Part shown: piece after piece, positions 29,938 to 37,356 of the stretch
How positions within the stretch are numbered: the stretch's first letter is position 1
How the letters are laid out: every line of letters begins with the position of its first letter
Program-made: the position numbers and the translations under genes
From: Actinomycetota bacterium
Lineage (GTDB): Bacteria > Actinomycetota > Humimicrobiia > Humimicrobiales > Humimicrobiaceae
Assembly (NCBI GenBank): GCA_023380915.1
Contig: JAMCSM010000191.1
Coordinates: 1 to 37,356 of the forward strand
Length of the DNA: 37,356 nt
Direction: 5' to 3'
The notes under the pieces: generated by a model
Seen by the model: the letters and a program-made list of their open reading frames with translations, nothing else
Told to the model about the DNA's origin: nothing
The model's database searches: none

Positions 29938-30163
29938 GGAAAGCATTTCCAATTTCGTGATTGCAAACAAATTATTGGATTAGGCTGGGTGATTGAGAAA
30001 ACCGTATGAAGGCTGAGCGGGCAGAGTTCCTCTGTAAAGAGGAGAGCGAAGCCTGAATCCGAGCAAGCTTTGCCTCGCTGGGGCAAAGATTGCGTGTTTT
30101 TGAAACACCCAGTCTAATTCTTGTAGTCTTAATTTTGTCACTATTATGAAAAAGAATACTAAC
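29938..30163 (+). mobile_element. MITE-like element, copy 2 (inverted relative to copy 1)
   Basis: 226 bp. The interior aligns along its length with the reverse complement of 9728-9958. Shared blocks include GGCTGGGTG at 29983-29991, GAGGAGAGCGA near 30040 and GAGCAAGCTTTG at 30061-30072. The terminal inverted repeats (29942-29961 and about 30141-30160) are more decayed than in copy 1. Both copies share GGAA at the left end and CTAAC at the right end. AATTAA directly flanks both sides (29930-29935 and 30164-30169), consistent with a target duplication. No transposase. Confidence 0.75.
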
Positions 30164-30289
30164 AATTAAGTAGCAAATATTATGTTTGTTTATGAACTTT
30201 AGTGAACTTTTTATATTGCATAATAAAAAAAATTTTTATGCTATAATATATTACTTGTTTAAAATGATAAAATATTAATAGTATATTGA

Positions 30290-30319
30290 TTGACTTAAAA
30301 TGATATGTTGATTGATATA
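30290..30319 (+). promoter_or_regulatory. Possible lemA-htpX promoter
   Basis: TTGACT at 30290-30295 and GATATA at 30314-30319 are 18 bp apart, 65 bp before lemA. The -10 is weak, so this is tentative. Confidence 0.3.
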
Positions 30320-30383
30320 TTTAAAGGCAGGTATTTTTAAAAAATATAATAATTTCAGAATCAAACCTTGAAAAGGAGGTTTT

Positions 30384-30956
30384 ATGGGAATACTGGGAGC
30401 AATAATATTAATAATAGGTATCCTTGTAGTAATTTTACTTGTACTGATAGGACTTTATAATTCCATAATTTCTTTAAGAAACAGGGTAGATAATGCGTGG
30501 TCTCAAATAGATGTGCAATTAAGAAAAAGATTTGATCTTATCCCCAATCTTGTTGAAACTGTAAAGGGCTATGCGGCACATGAGCGCGAAACCCTTCAGA
30601 ATGTAATTGAAGCAAGACAGTTGGGTATGAGTGCAAAATCTGTAAAAGACCAGGCTCAGGCAGATAATATGATAACAGGCACTTTAAAATCATTATTTGC
30701 AGTTGCTGAAAACTATCCTAACCTGAAAGCTGATGCTCATTTTGCAAGACTTATGGAAGAACTGCAGGGAATAGAAAGCAATATAGCTTTTGCAAGACAG
30801 TTTTACAATGATACAGTAATGCAGTTTAATACAAGGATTCAAACATTTCCAGGAAATATTTTTGCTGGAATGTTTAATTTCAAAATCAGGGAATATTTTC
30901 TAGTCGAGGAAATTGCTGCAAGAGAACCTGTCAAGGTTCAGTTTACACAGCAATAA
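30384..30956 (+). CDS. lemA: LemA family protein
   Basis: 190 residues. One N-terminal membrane helix (about 5-24) is followed by the helical LemA domain: YNSIISLRNRVDNAWSQIDVQLRKRFDLIPNLVETVKGYAAHE (25-67) and YNDTVMQFNTRIQTFPGNIFA (141-161) are family hallmarks. The biochemical function is not settled; genes of this family often accompany HtpX-type proteases in membrane stress responses, as here. AAAAGGAGG precedes the ATG. It is 30 bp upstream of htpX. Confidence 0.95.
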   Translation: MGILGAIILIIGILVVILLVLIGLYNSIISLRNRVDNAWSQIDVQLRKRFDLIPNLVETVKGYAAHERETLQNVIEARQLGMSAKSVKDQAQADNMITGTLKSLFAVAENYPNLKADAHFARLMEELQGIESNIAFARQFYNDTVMQFNTRIQTFPGNIFAGMFNFKIREYFLVEEIAAREPVKVQFTQQ

Positions 30957-30986
30957 AGGAATTTTTATGGTTGGTGAAAAATTTAA

Positions 30987-31949
30987 ATGTATCAGCAGAT
31001 TGCTGCAAATAAGGCAAAATCAATAATTACCATTATTTTATTTATATTATTTATAGGGGTTGTGGGTTTTTTTATTGGTTTTTTATTTGATTACAGATAT
31101 GGCATCAACAGTTATTTTTCAATAATGCTGCTAATTATTGCTTTTATCATTGCGCTGATAGCCAGCTTTGCCAGCTATTATTACAGTGATAAGATAATAA
31201 TTCAGTTGTCCAAAGCTCATCCAGTGGATAAGGAAACTGACGTCAGAGTAAATTATATGGTGGAAGGGCTTTCAATTGCTGCAGGAATTCCAATGCCTAA
31301 AATTTATATAATTGAGGAAAACGGGATGAATGCATTTGCTACCGGCAGAAACCCGCAAAATGCAGTAATTGTTTTAACACGCGGAATTATAGAGAATTTA
31401 AATGATGAAGAGCTTAAGGGAGTTATTTCTCATGAAATATCCCATATAAAAAATTATGATATTTTGCTTGGAACAGTAATTGTTATTTTTGTAGGCATGC
31501 TGTCAATAGCAACCAACATTATATTAAGAATTTTTTTCTTTGGCGGGGGGAGAAGAAGGTCAAATGACCGCAGCAGCGGAGGAGGGATACTGACTCTCAT
31601 ACTTTTAGTAATAGGTCTTGTTTTGATAATACTGTCACCTGTAATCGGGACAATGATAAGATTGGCTATAAGCAGAAACAGGGAATTTCTTGCTGACAGC
31701 AATGGAGCACTTATTTCAAGATATCCTGCGGGTCTTGCCAATGCCTTAAGAAAAATAAGCGCTGACAGCAGGATTGAAAACGCAAACAGTGCAACTTCAC
31801 ATTTATTTATTGCTGATCCTCTTACTAAAAAAAACAAGCCGCTGTTTTCAAATTTATTTTCTACTCATCCGCCTATAGAGGAAAGAATAAGAAGACTTGA
31901 TGAAATGTCACTTGGAATTGGAATTAAACAAGAAGTCGAAATTAAATGA
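30987..31949 (+). CDS. htpX: Membrane zinc metalloprotease HtpX (M48B)
   Basis: 320 residues. Two N-terminal membrane helices (about 13-33 and 43-65), the zinc motif HEISH (149-153), and two more hydrophobic segments flanking a Gly/Ser/Arg-rich loop (GGGRRRSNDRSSGGG). NREFLADSNG supplies the third zinc ligand, and STHPPIEERIRRL is the conserved C-terminus. HtpX degrades misfolded membrane proteins. The start MYQQIAANKAKS fits the family, but the best ribosome site (AAAGGA) is spaced for an out-of-frame ATG at 30967 (see findings). Confidence 0.95.
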   Translation: MYQQIAANKAKSIITIILFILFIGVVGFFIGFLFDYRYGINSYFSIMLLIIAFIIALIASFASYYYSDKIIIQLSKAHPVDKETDVRVNYMVEGLSIAAGIPMPKIYIIEENGMNAFATGRNPQNAVIVLTRGIIENLNDEELKGVISHEISHIKNYDILLGTVIVIFVGMLSIATNIILRIFFFGGGRRRSNDRSSGGGILTLILLVIGLVLIILSPVIGTMIRLAISRNREFLADSNGALISRYPAGLANALRKISADSRIENANSATSHLFIADPLTKKNKPLFSNLFSTHPPIEERIRRLDEMSLGIGIKQEVEIK

Positions 31950-31968
31950 CAGGAGGTAATTTAAAAAA

Positions 31969-32850
31969 ATGGAAAAGGGAACATTAAAGTTAAAAACCGG
32001 CCTTGCTGAAATGCTCAAGGGCGGTGTCATAATGGATGTTACTACAGTTGAACAGGCAAAAATAGCTGAAGAAGCCGGAGCGGTATCTGTTATGGCATTG
32101 GAAAGAATACCTGCAGATATTAGAGCTGCAGGCGGAGTTGCAAGGATGACAGATCCTGAAATAATATTAAAAATCATGGATGCCGTTACAATTCCGGTTA
32201 TGGCTAAATGCAGAATAGGGCATTTTGCAGAAGCTCAAATACTTGAATCAATAGGTGTAGATTATATAGATGAAAGTGAAGTATTAACACCTGCCGATGA
32301 AAAGTATCATGTAAACAAATGGGATTTCAAAGTTCCATTTGTATGCGGCGCAACAAATTTAGGCGAGGCTTTAAGACGTATCGGTGAAGGTGCTGCTATG
32401 ATCAGAACAAAGGGCGAAGCAGGAACAGGGAATGTTGTTGAAGCAGTAAGGCATATGAGAGCAATCAAGGATGAAATAAAGAAAATTGCAGCTCTTCCAA
32501 AAGAAGAATTAATGACTGCAGCAAAAGAAATGGGTGCTCCTTATGAGCTGGTTGTTTTTATTCATGAAAACGGGAAACTGCCTGTAGTGAATTTTTCTGC
32601 AGGGGGAATTTCAACACCTGCTGATGCATCATTAATAATGCAGCTTGGAGCTGACGGAGTATTTGTAGGTTCAGGAATTTTCAAGTCAGAAAATCCCTTA
32701 AAGATGGCAAGAGCAATAGTTGAAGCAACAACTCATTTTAAAAATCCTGAAATCGTAGCAAAGGTTTCCAGGGGACTTGGAAGTGCAATGGCTGGGATGG
32801 AAATTTCAAAAATACCGGAAGAGGACCTGCTTTCAGTAAGAGGGTGGTAA
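31969..32850 (+). CDS. pdxS: Pyridoxal 5'-phosphate synthase subunit PdxS
   Basis: 293 residues, typical. It condenses ribose 5-phosphate, glyceraldehyde 3-phosphate and ammonia from PdxT to PLP (DXP-independent route). Asp23, the Schiff-base Lys80 in MAKCRIGHF, and Lys148 in [10 protein letters not shown] are present, as is [18 protein letters not shown] (44-61). ACAGGAGG precedes the ATG by about 12 nt. It overlaps pdxT by 7 bp. Confidence 0.98.
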   Translation: MEKGTLKLKTGLAEMLKGGVIMDVTTVEQAKIAEEAGAVSVMALERIPADIRAAGGVARMTDPEIILKIMDAVTIPVMAKCRIGHFAEAQILESIGVDYIDESEVLTPADEKYHVNKWDFKVPFVCGATNLGEALRRIGEGAAMIRTKGEAGTGNVVEAVRHMRAIKDEIKKIAALPKEELMTAAKEMGAPYELVVFIHENGKLPVVNFSAGGISTPADASLIMQLGADGVFVGSGIFKSENPLKMARAIVEATTHFKNPEIVAKVSRGLGSAMAGMEISKIPEEDLLSVRGW

Positions 32851-33449
32851 TTATTAGTAAGGATAACAGGATTATTAATATCGGAGTTCTTGCACTGCAG
32901 GGTGCATTCAGAGAACATATTAATTCCATTAAAAAATGCGGTGCAAATGCATTGGAAATAAAATTTCCGCAGCAGCTTAACGAAATAGACGGATTGATTA
33001 TTCCAGGCGGTGAAAGCACAACTATTAATAAACTTATGAACAAGTATAATTTTAAGACTCATCTTGATGATTTTTATAAATCCGGCAGAGCTATTTATGG
33101 AACATGTGCCGGACTTATTCTAATAGCCAATAAGATAATAAATGAAGATTTCGGTTTAAATTACATTGATATAGATGTTGAGAGAAATGCATATGGCAGG
33201 CAGATTGACAGTTTTGAAGAATATGTAACACTTTCATTTGATAAAACCCAAAAATTTAAAGCTGTTTTCATAAGAGCCCCAAAAATAACAAGAACAGGTC
33301 CAGGAGTTGATATATTATCTGAAATTAATGATAATATAATCTTAGTAAGGCAAAACAATGTTCTTGCAAGTACTTTTCATCCTGAACTTCAGGAAGATAA
33401 AAGGATTCATGAATATTTTCTAAAGATGGCAGGTAGAAGCATAAACTAA
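32844..33449 (+). CDS. pdxT: Glutaminase subunit PdxT of PLP synthase
   Basis: 201 residues from a GTG at 32844, inside the end of pdxS. No ATG or TTG lies between this GTG and the conserved [13 protein letters not shown] block, so the gene carries about 12 residues more than usual. It is a class I glutaminase that hydrolyses glutamine to feed ammonia to PdxS. Catalytic Cys88 (GTCAGLIL), His179 and Glu181 (TFHPEL) and the oxyanion strand PGGESTT (54-60) are present. Confidence 0.96.
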   Translation: MVIISKDNRIINIGVLALQGAFREHINSIKKCGANALEIKFPQQLNEIDGLIIPGGESTTINKLMNKYNFKTHLDDFYKSGRAIYGTCAGLILIANKIINEDFGLNYIDIDVERNAYGRQIDSFEEYVTLSFDKTQKFKAVFIRAPKITRTGPGVDILSEINDNIILVRQNNVLASTFHPELQEDKRIHEYFLKMAGRSIN

Positions 33450-33474
33450 AAATTCAGGGCAAGGGAGAATCAAT

Positions 33475-34230
33475 ATGTCAGGTCATTCAAAATGGCATTC
33501 AATAAAGCATAAAAAAGCAAAAGAAGACGCAAAAAGAGGGAATATTTTCGGAAAACTTTCAAGAATGATTTCAGTAGCTGCACGGGAAGGCGGAAGCGGT
33601 GATCCCAATAACAATAATACGCTTGCAAATGCAATAGCAAAAGCCAAGGAATATAATCTGCCGCAGGATAACATTGAAAGAGCAATAAAAAAGGGTACAG
33701 GGGAAATGGCTGGCGTTAAATTTGAACATATGACATATGAAGGATATGGCCCTGGAGGAATTGCAATAATGGTTGATGTTACAACTGAAAATAAAAACAG
33801 AACTGCTGCAGACATAAGAAGCATATTTTCAAGAAATAATGCAAGCCTTGGAGAATCAGGCTGTGTTGCATGGATGTTTGAAAAAAAGGGAATTTTTACA
33901 ATTGATAAGAAAGCAGTAAAGGATTACGATGATTTTATGCTTAAAGCCATTGACAGTGGTGCAGAAGATATAGAAGAAACCGATGAATCATATGAAATTA
34001 AGGTTGAACCTGCCATGTTAAATGAAGTAAAAAACAATTTAATCAAGAATGGAATAAGTGTAAAATTTACAGATATTTTACTGATTCCAAAATCAACCAT
34101 AAAGTTATCAAAAAACGAAACAGAAAAAGCACTAAAGATTATCAATGCTCTTGATGATTATGATGATGTGGAAAATGTATATACAAATCTGGAGATAGAA
34201 GACAGGATGCTTGAAGAGATTGAAACTTAA
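33475..34230 (+). CDS. yebC: YebC/PmpR family DNA-binding protein
   Basis: 251 residues, the normal length. MSGHSKWHSIKHKKAKEDAKRGNIF and GYGPGGIAIMVDVTTENKNRTAADIRSIFS are family signatures. Family members act as transcription regulators, and some relieve ribosome stalling at proline runs; the role here is not decided by sequence. It lies immediately upstream of ruvC, the usual arrangement. GGGAGA lies about 7 nt before the ATG. Confidence 0.96.
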   Translation: MSGHSKWHSIKHKKAKEDAKRGNIFGKLSRMISVAAREGGSGDPNNNNTLANAIAKAKEYNLPQDNIERAIKKGTGEMAGVKFEHMTYEGYGPGGIAIMVDVTTENKNRTAADIRSIFSRNNASLGESGCVAWMFEKKGIFTIDKKAVKDYDDFMLKAIDSGAEDIEETDESYEIKVEPAMLNEVKNNLIKNGISVKFTDILLIPKSTIKLSKNETEKALKIINALDDYDDVENVYTNLEIEDRMLEEIET

Positions 34231-34248
34231 GCTTTTTCTTTCAAACTG

Positions 34249-34770
34249 ATGTTGCATGATAATAAAAGAATACTGGGAATAGATCCCGGACTTCAAATAA
34301 CCGGGATAAGCGTAATTGAAACTTCAGATTCAATTGCATACAGGACTTTGTATTGCGGGTGCATAGAAACTCTTAAAGGCAGAAATATTGAACAAAGGCT
34401 TGCACAAATATATTCTTTTACAAATGATATAATCTTAAAATATAATCCTTATTGTCTGGCTGTAGAAGAAATTTTTTTCAGCTCCAATGCAAAAACAGCA
34501 ATAAATGTTGGTCAGGCAAGAGGAGTTATATTGCTTTCAGCATGTATAAATAATATAAAAGTTTTTGAATATACTCCTCTTGAAGTAAAACAAGCGATAT
34601 CAGGTTACGGCAGGGCAAGTAAGGATCAGATAAAATATATGGTAAAAGTATTGCTTAAAATTAAGGAAACAGATGTACCAAAAAAAGATGATGCATGGGA
34701 TAGTCTGGCTATAGCAATATGCCATGCAAACAGCAGCAAATTTAATGAAAATATAAGAAGAAATATATGA
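34249..34770 (+). CDS. ruvC: Holliday junction resolvase RuvC
   Basis: 173 residues. Endonuclease that cuts Holliday junctions with RuvAB. Acidic residues appear as Asp12 (ILGIDPGL), the Glu pair in LAVEEIFF, and the C-terminal KKDDAWDSLAIAICH. GQARGVILL is the dimer-helix motif. No strong ribosome site; it starts 18 bp after yebC. Its stop overlaps the ruvA start (ATGA). Confidence 0.96.
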   Translation: MLHDNKRILGIDPGLQITGISVIETSDSIAYRTLYCGCIETLKGRNIEQRLAQIYSFTNDIILKYNPYCLAVEEIFFSSNAKTAINVGQARGVILLSACINNIKVFEYTPLEVKQAISGYGRASKDQIKYMVKVLLKIKETDVPKKDDAWDSLAIAICHANSSKFNENIRRNI

Positions 34771-35351
34771 TTTCAAGATTAAATGGTAAACTGATATTTA
34801 AAAGTTTTTCAAAAATAATTCTTGAAACATCAGGAATAGGTTTTGAAGTGCTGATTTCCTCAAGGACATTTGAAAAACTTCCTGAACTGGAAAAAAATTT
34901 TTCAATAGATACCTATATGCATATTAGAGAAGATGAAATCCTTCTTGTAGGTTTCTTAAATCGTGAGGAAAGGGATTTATTCTTAAAAATAATCAGTGTT
35001 TCAGGGGTATCAGTTAAAATAGCACTTGGTATTTTTTCAATATATTCAGCAGATGAATTAAGTAAAATAATAATAAACGGAGAATCAGAAATGTTAAGAA
35101 GGGCTCCTCAAATAGGCGGAAGACTAAGTGAGAGGATTATTCTTGAACTGAAGGGAAAAATTTCTGAAGAATTTACAGGAATACAGGCTTTATATGCAGG
35201 TAATTCCAAAATAATTGAAGTAAAAGAAGCTTTAAGGACTTTGGGTTATTCAAATATTGAGATACAAAAAACACTTTCAAAAATTGATAAAAAATTTATT
35301 GAGGAAAAAAATACCGAAGATATTTTAAGGGCTGCATTAAGGGAGGTATAA
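34767..35351 (+). CDS. ruvA: Holliday junction helicase subunit RuvA
   Basis: 194 residues. Binds four-way junctions and loads RuvB. The N-terminal OB fold begins [13 protein letters not shown]; a helix-hairpin-helix region follows ([20 protein letters not shown], then [19 protein letters not shown]), and the C-terminal RuvB-binding domain is [23 protein letters not shown]. Start overlaps the ruvC stop by 4 bp (ATGA). Confidence 0.96.
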   Translation: MISRLNGKLIFKSFSKIILETSGIGFEVLISSRTFEKLPELEKNFSIDTYMHIREDEILLVGFLNREERDLFLKIISVSGVSVKIALGIFSIYSADELSKIIINGESEMLRRAPQIGGRLSERIILELKGKISEEFTGIQALYAGNSKIIEVKEALRTLGYSNIEIQKTLSKIDKKFIEEKNTEDILRAALREV

Positions 35352-35352
35352 G

Positions 35353-36408
35353 ATAAACAACACGAAAAATAATAAGGATAAAGAAAATGCTGCAGTTGAA
35401 AGCGAGCTGGATGTAAAGCTTAAAAGTGAAGATGTCGAACTTGATAAAAGTTTAAGGCCAAAATATATTTCAGAATTTATCGGACAGGTAAAAATTATTG
35501 AAAATTTAAGCATATTCATAACTTCTGCGAAAAAAAGAAATGAACCTCTTGATCACGTACTTTTATCCGGTCCTCCGGGACTTGGGAAAACCTGTCTTGC
35601 AGAAATAATAGCAAATGAAATAGGTGTAAATTTCAAGATTACTTCCGGTCCTGCAATTGAAAGAACAGGCGATCTTGCAGCAATCCTGACAAATCTTGAA
35701 AAATTTGATGTATTGTTTATTGATGAAATTCACAGACTTAACAGATCCGTCGAGGAAATTTTATATCCTGCAATGGAAGATTATAAGCTTGATATAATTA
35801 TAGGCAAGGGTCCTTCAGCAAAATCAATAAGAATAGACATAGCTCCTTTTACGATAATTGGAGCTACTACAAGAACAGGCCTTCTTGCATCTCCTTTAAG
35901 AGACAGATTTGGAGTAAATTTAAGACTGGATTATTATAAAGCAGAAGATCTTGTAAAAATTATTTTGCGGTCTGCCAGAATACTGGGTGTAAAAATAACC
36001 CGTGATGGTGCGGAATCAATCGCAAGAAGGGCAAGAGGAACACCAAGGATTGCAAACAGGCTGCTGAAAAGAGTAAGAGATCACGCCATTACAGGCGGAA
36101 ATGGTGATATTGATTTTATAGTTGCCGATATGGCTTTAACCAAAATGGATATTGATCCTCTTGGGCTTGATATAATTGATAAGAAAATCCTGGATACAAT
36201 CATAAATAAATTCAGCGGCGGACCTGTAGGAGTTGGAACAATAGCAATATCCATTGGGGAGGAAATTAATACGATTGAAGATGTTTATGAACCATATCTT
36301 GTGCAGATAGGATTCATAAAAAGAACTTCAAAGGGAAGGGTTGCTACGGAACTGGCATTCAAGCATCTTGGAATAAAAAAATCTGCCCAAAGTCAAAGTC
36401 TTTTTTAA
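35353..36408 (+). CDS. ruvB: Holliday junction helicase ATPase RuvB, apparent ATA start
   Basis: 351 residues if read from ATA at 35353. The complete RuvB sequence is present: [17 protein letters not shown] (29-45), Walker A GPPGLGKT (73-80), Walker [11 protein letters not shown] (121-130), [37 protein letters not shown] and the C-terminal winged helix. No ATG, GTG or TTG is in frame between ruvA and codon 121. The only well-spaced start is ATA, 6 bp after GGGAGG (35341-35346). A TTG at 35713 would remove the Walker A site and is rejected. Other explanations are a one-base sequence error or a G-to-A mutation of the original ATG. Confidence 0.93.
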   Translation: MNNTKNNKDKENAAVESELDVKLKSEDVELDKSLRPKYISEFIGQVKIIENLSIFITSAKKRNEPLDHVLLSGPPGLGKTCLAEIIANEIGVNFKITSGPAIERTGDLAAILTNLEKFDVLFIDEIHRLNRSVEEILYPAMEDYKLDIIIGKGPSAKSIRIDIAPFTIIGATTRTGLLASPLRDRFGVNLRLDYYKAEDLVKIILRSARILGVKITRDGAESIARRARGTPRIANRLLKRVRDHAITGGNGDIDFIVADMALTKMDIDPLGLDIIDKKILDTIINKFSGGPVGVGTIAISIGEEINTIEDVYEPYLVQIGFIKRTSKGRVATELAFKHLGIKKSAQSQSLF

Positions 36409-36418
36409 TCTTTTTTAA

Positions 36419-37356
36419 ATGGAATTAAACTTATTTGATTATAAACTGCCCGAAATATTAATTGCACAGTCGCCATTAAAGGAACGTGACAAAGCACGGC
36501 TTCTTGTTCTTGACAGAAAAACAGGCGGTATTGTGCATGATATTTTTTTTAATATTATAAATTATGTTAAAAGTAATGATGTAATTGTAATTAATGAATC
36601 CAAAGTCATTAATGCAAGGCTTTTTGGCAGAAAGGAAAATACCGGAGCAAAAATTGAATGTTTTATCCTTAAAAAGAAGAAAGATAATAATTTTATTGTT
36701 CTTCTAAGACCTTTAAAAAAATTAAAAATTTCTGACAAAGTTTTTATTAATGAAAAAGATAATATTTATTTTGAAGTAGAGGACAAGCTTGAAGATGGCA
36801 GGGCACTAATACATTTTAATAATTTTTCCGATAAGATGCTGGATGAATATGGAGAAATTCCACTTCCGCCTTACATAAAAAACAGAAATTTTGATAATTC
36901 TTATTACCAGACTGTTTATGCAAAAAGAAAAGGCTCAACTGCAGCCCCGACCGCAGGCCTTCATTTTACAAGTGAGCTTATAAAAAAGCTGAAGGAAAAA
37001 GGTGTATTTTTTGCAAAAGTTAATCTTGAAATAGGGCTTGATACATTTAAGCCTGTAACTGAAGAAAATATTATAGATCATAAAATTCATTCAGAAAAAT
37101 ATAATATCAGTGAACATAATGTAAAAATAATACTTAAAGCCATAAATCTTGGCGGAAGGGTAATATGTGCGGGAACAACCACAACAAGAGTACTTGAAAC
37201 AGTCATGTCCAAATACGGTAGTTTTAAAAGCAGCAGAGGCAGAACCAGTCTTTATATTTATCCGGGTTATAAATTTAAGATTACTGATATGATTATTACC
37301 AATTTTCATCTGCCAAAATCAACTTTAATTATAATGGTAAGTGCATTTGCAGGAAG
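36419..37356 (+). CDS. queA: tRNA preQ1 ribosyltransferase-isomerase QueA (3' end cut by the window)
   Basis: 312 codons are visible, and the frame remains open at the right edge; about 30 residues should be missing. QueA transfers and rearranges the ribosyl group of S-adenosylmethionine onto preQ1 at tRNA position 34, giving epoxyqueuosine. MELNLFDYKLPEILIAQ, INESKVINARLFG, GSTAAPTAGLHFT and NFHLPKSTLIIMVSAFAG are conserved. It starts 10 bp after ruvB, the common neighbour, with no clear ribosome site. Confidence 0.95.
   Translation, partial: MELNLFDYKLPEILIAQSPLKERDKARLLVLDRKTGGIVHDIFFNIINYVKSNDVIVINESKVINARLFGRKENTGAKIECFILKKKKDNNFIVLLRPLKKLKISDKVFINEKDNIYFEVEDKLEDGRALIHFNNFSDKMLDEYGEIPLPPYIKNRNFDNSYYQTVYAKRKGSTAAPTAGLHFTSELIKKLKEKGVFFAKVNLEIGLDTFKPVTEENIIDHKIHSEKYNISEHNVKIILKAINLGGRVICAGTTTTRVLETVMSKYGSFKSSRGRTSLYIYPGYKFKITDMIITNFHLPKSTLIIMVSAFAG

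Larger units (their letters stand above)
29830..30383. other. Gene-free divergent region between the EF-G paralogue and lemA
   Basis: 554 bp without a credible gene. It holds the second MITE-like element (29938-30163), then an AT-rich stretch presumably containing the lemA promoter. TATAAT occurs at 30242-30247 without a good -35. No tRNA or riboswitch is recognised. A minus-strand ORF over the element (29980-30165) is rejected. Confidence 0.8.

Noticed and set aside
35713..36408. ruvB starting at TTG 35713
   Set aside because: Would delete the Walker A motif, while full RuvB homology continues upstream without a stop to ATA 35353.

Overview
The window is a stretch of bacterial chromosome, very AT-rich outside the rRNA genes, from an anaerobe or facultative anaerobe. 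It holds a complete 16S-23S-5S operon, an ammonium transporter/PII pair, a soluble group 3b-type NADP-linked [NiFe] hydrogenase with most of its maturation genes, and a conserved PLP/recombination/tRNA-modification block. The 16S 3' end carries the CCTCC anti-Shine-Dalgarno, and many genes have AGGAGG-type ribosome sites. Lineage can only be guessed. The 16S stretch ACTAGGTGTGGGG near 1196-1208 and the GTP-type PEP carboxykinase would suit a deep Actinomycetota-like or candidate-phylum anaerobe. The 23S (about 2.98 kb) shows no room for the roughly 100-nt insertion typical of classical Actinomycetota. I do not assign a phylum.

Layout. 1-356 is the rrn promoter/leader. 357-5273 is the rRNA operon, with no tRNA in the spacer, long processing stems and two boxA-like elements. 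5355-6930 (minus) is amt-glnK. 7102-9541 (plus) holds a histone-deacetylase-fold amidohydrolase and a papain-family peptidase. 9542-10098 is a gene-free stretch with a decayed copy of the 3' end of the PII gene and a MITE-like element. 10099-14032 (plus) has a PIG-L deacetylase, an acetyltransferase and pckG. 14064-15464 (minus) is a DUF1015 protein.

15755-21099 (plus) is hypB, the four hydrogenase subunits in the order beta-gamma-delta-alpha, and the maturation endopeptidase, followed by an unknown 83-residue protein. On the minus strand, 21551-26399 is hypF-hypC-hypD-hypE, preceded by a membrane-anchored CBM9-like protein and an EF-G paralogue (26409-29829). 29830-30383 is gene-free and contains a second, inverted copy of the MITE-like element. 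30384-37356 (plus) is lemA-htpX-pdxS-pdxT-yebC-ruvC-ruvA-ruvB-queA, with queA cut by the window end.

How it fits together. The hydrogenase block is nearly self-sufficient: HypC, D, E and F build the Fe(CN)2CO group, HypB handles nickel, and the endopeptidase trims the large subunit. HypA is not seen here. The predicted enzyme links H2 to NADP(H) through the FAD subunit and an Fe-S relay. PEP carboxykinase, ammonium uptake and PII are central carbon and nitrogen functions. LemA/HtpX is a membrane stress pair, PdxST makes PLP, and RuvABC resolves Holliday junctions.

The most interesting non-genic signals are a pair of about 230-bp inverted-terminal-repeat elements with target-site duplications and a conserved internal fold, a PII gene remnant next to one of them, a ruvB gene whose only well-placed start codon is ATA, and a triple 11-bp tandem repeat between amt and the deacetylase gene.
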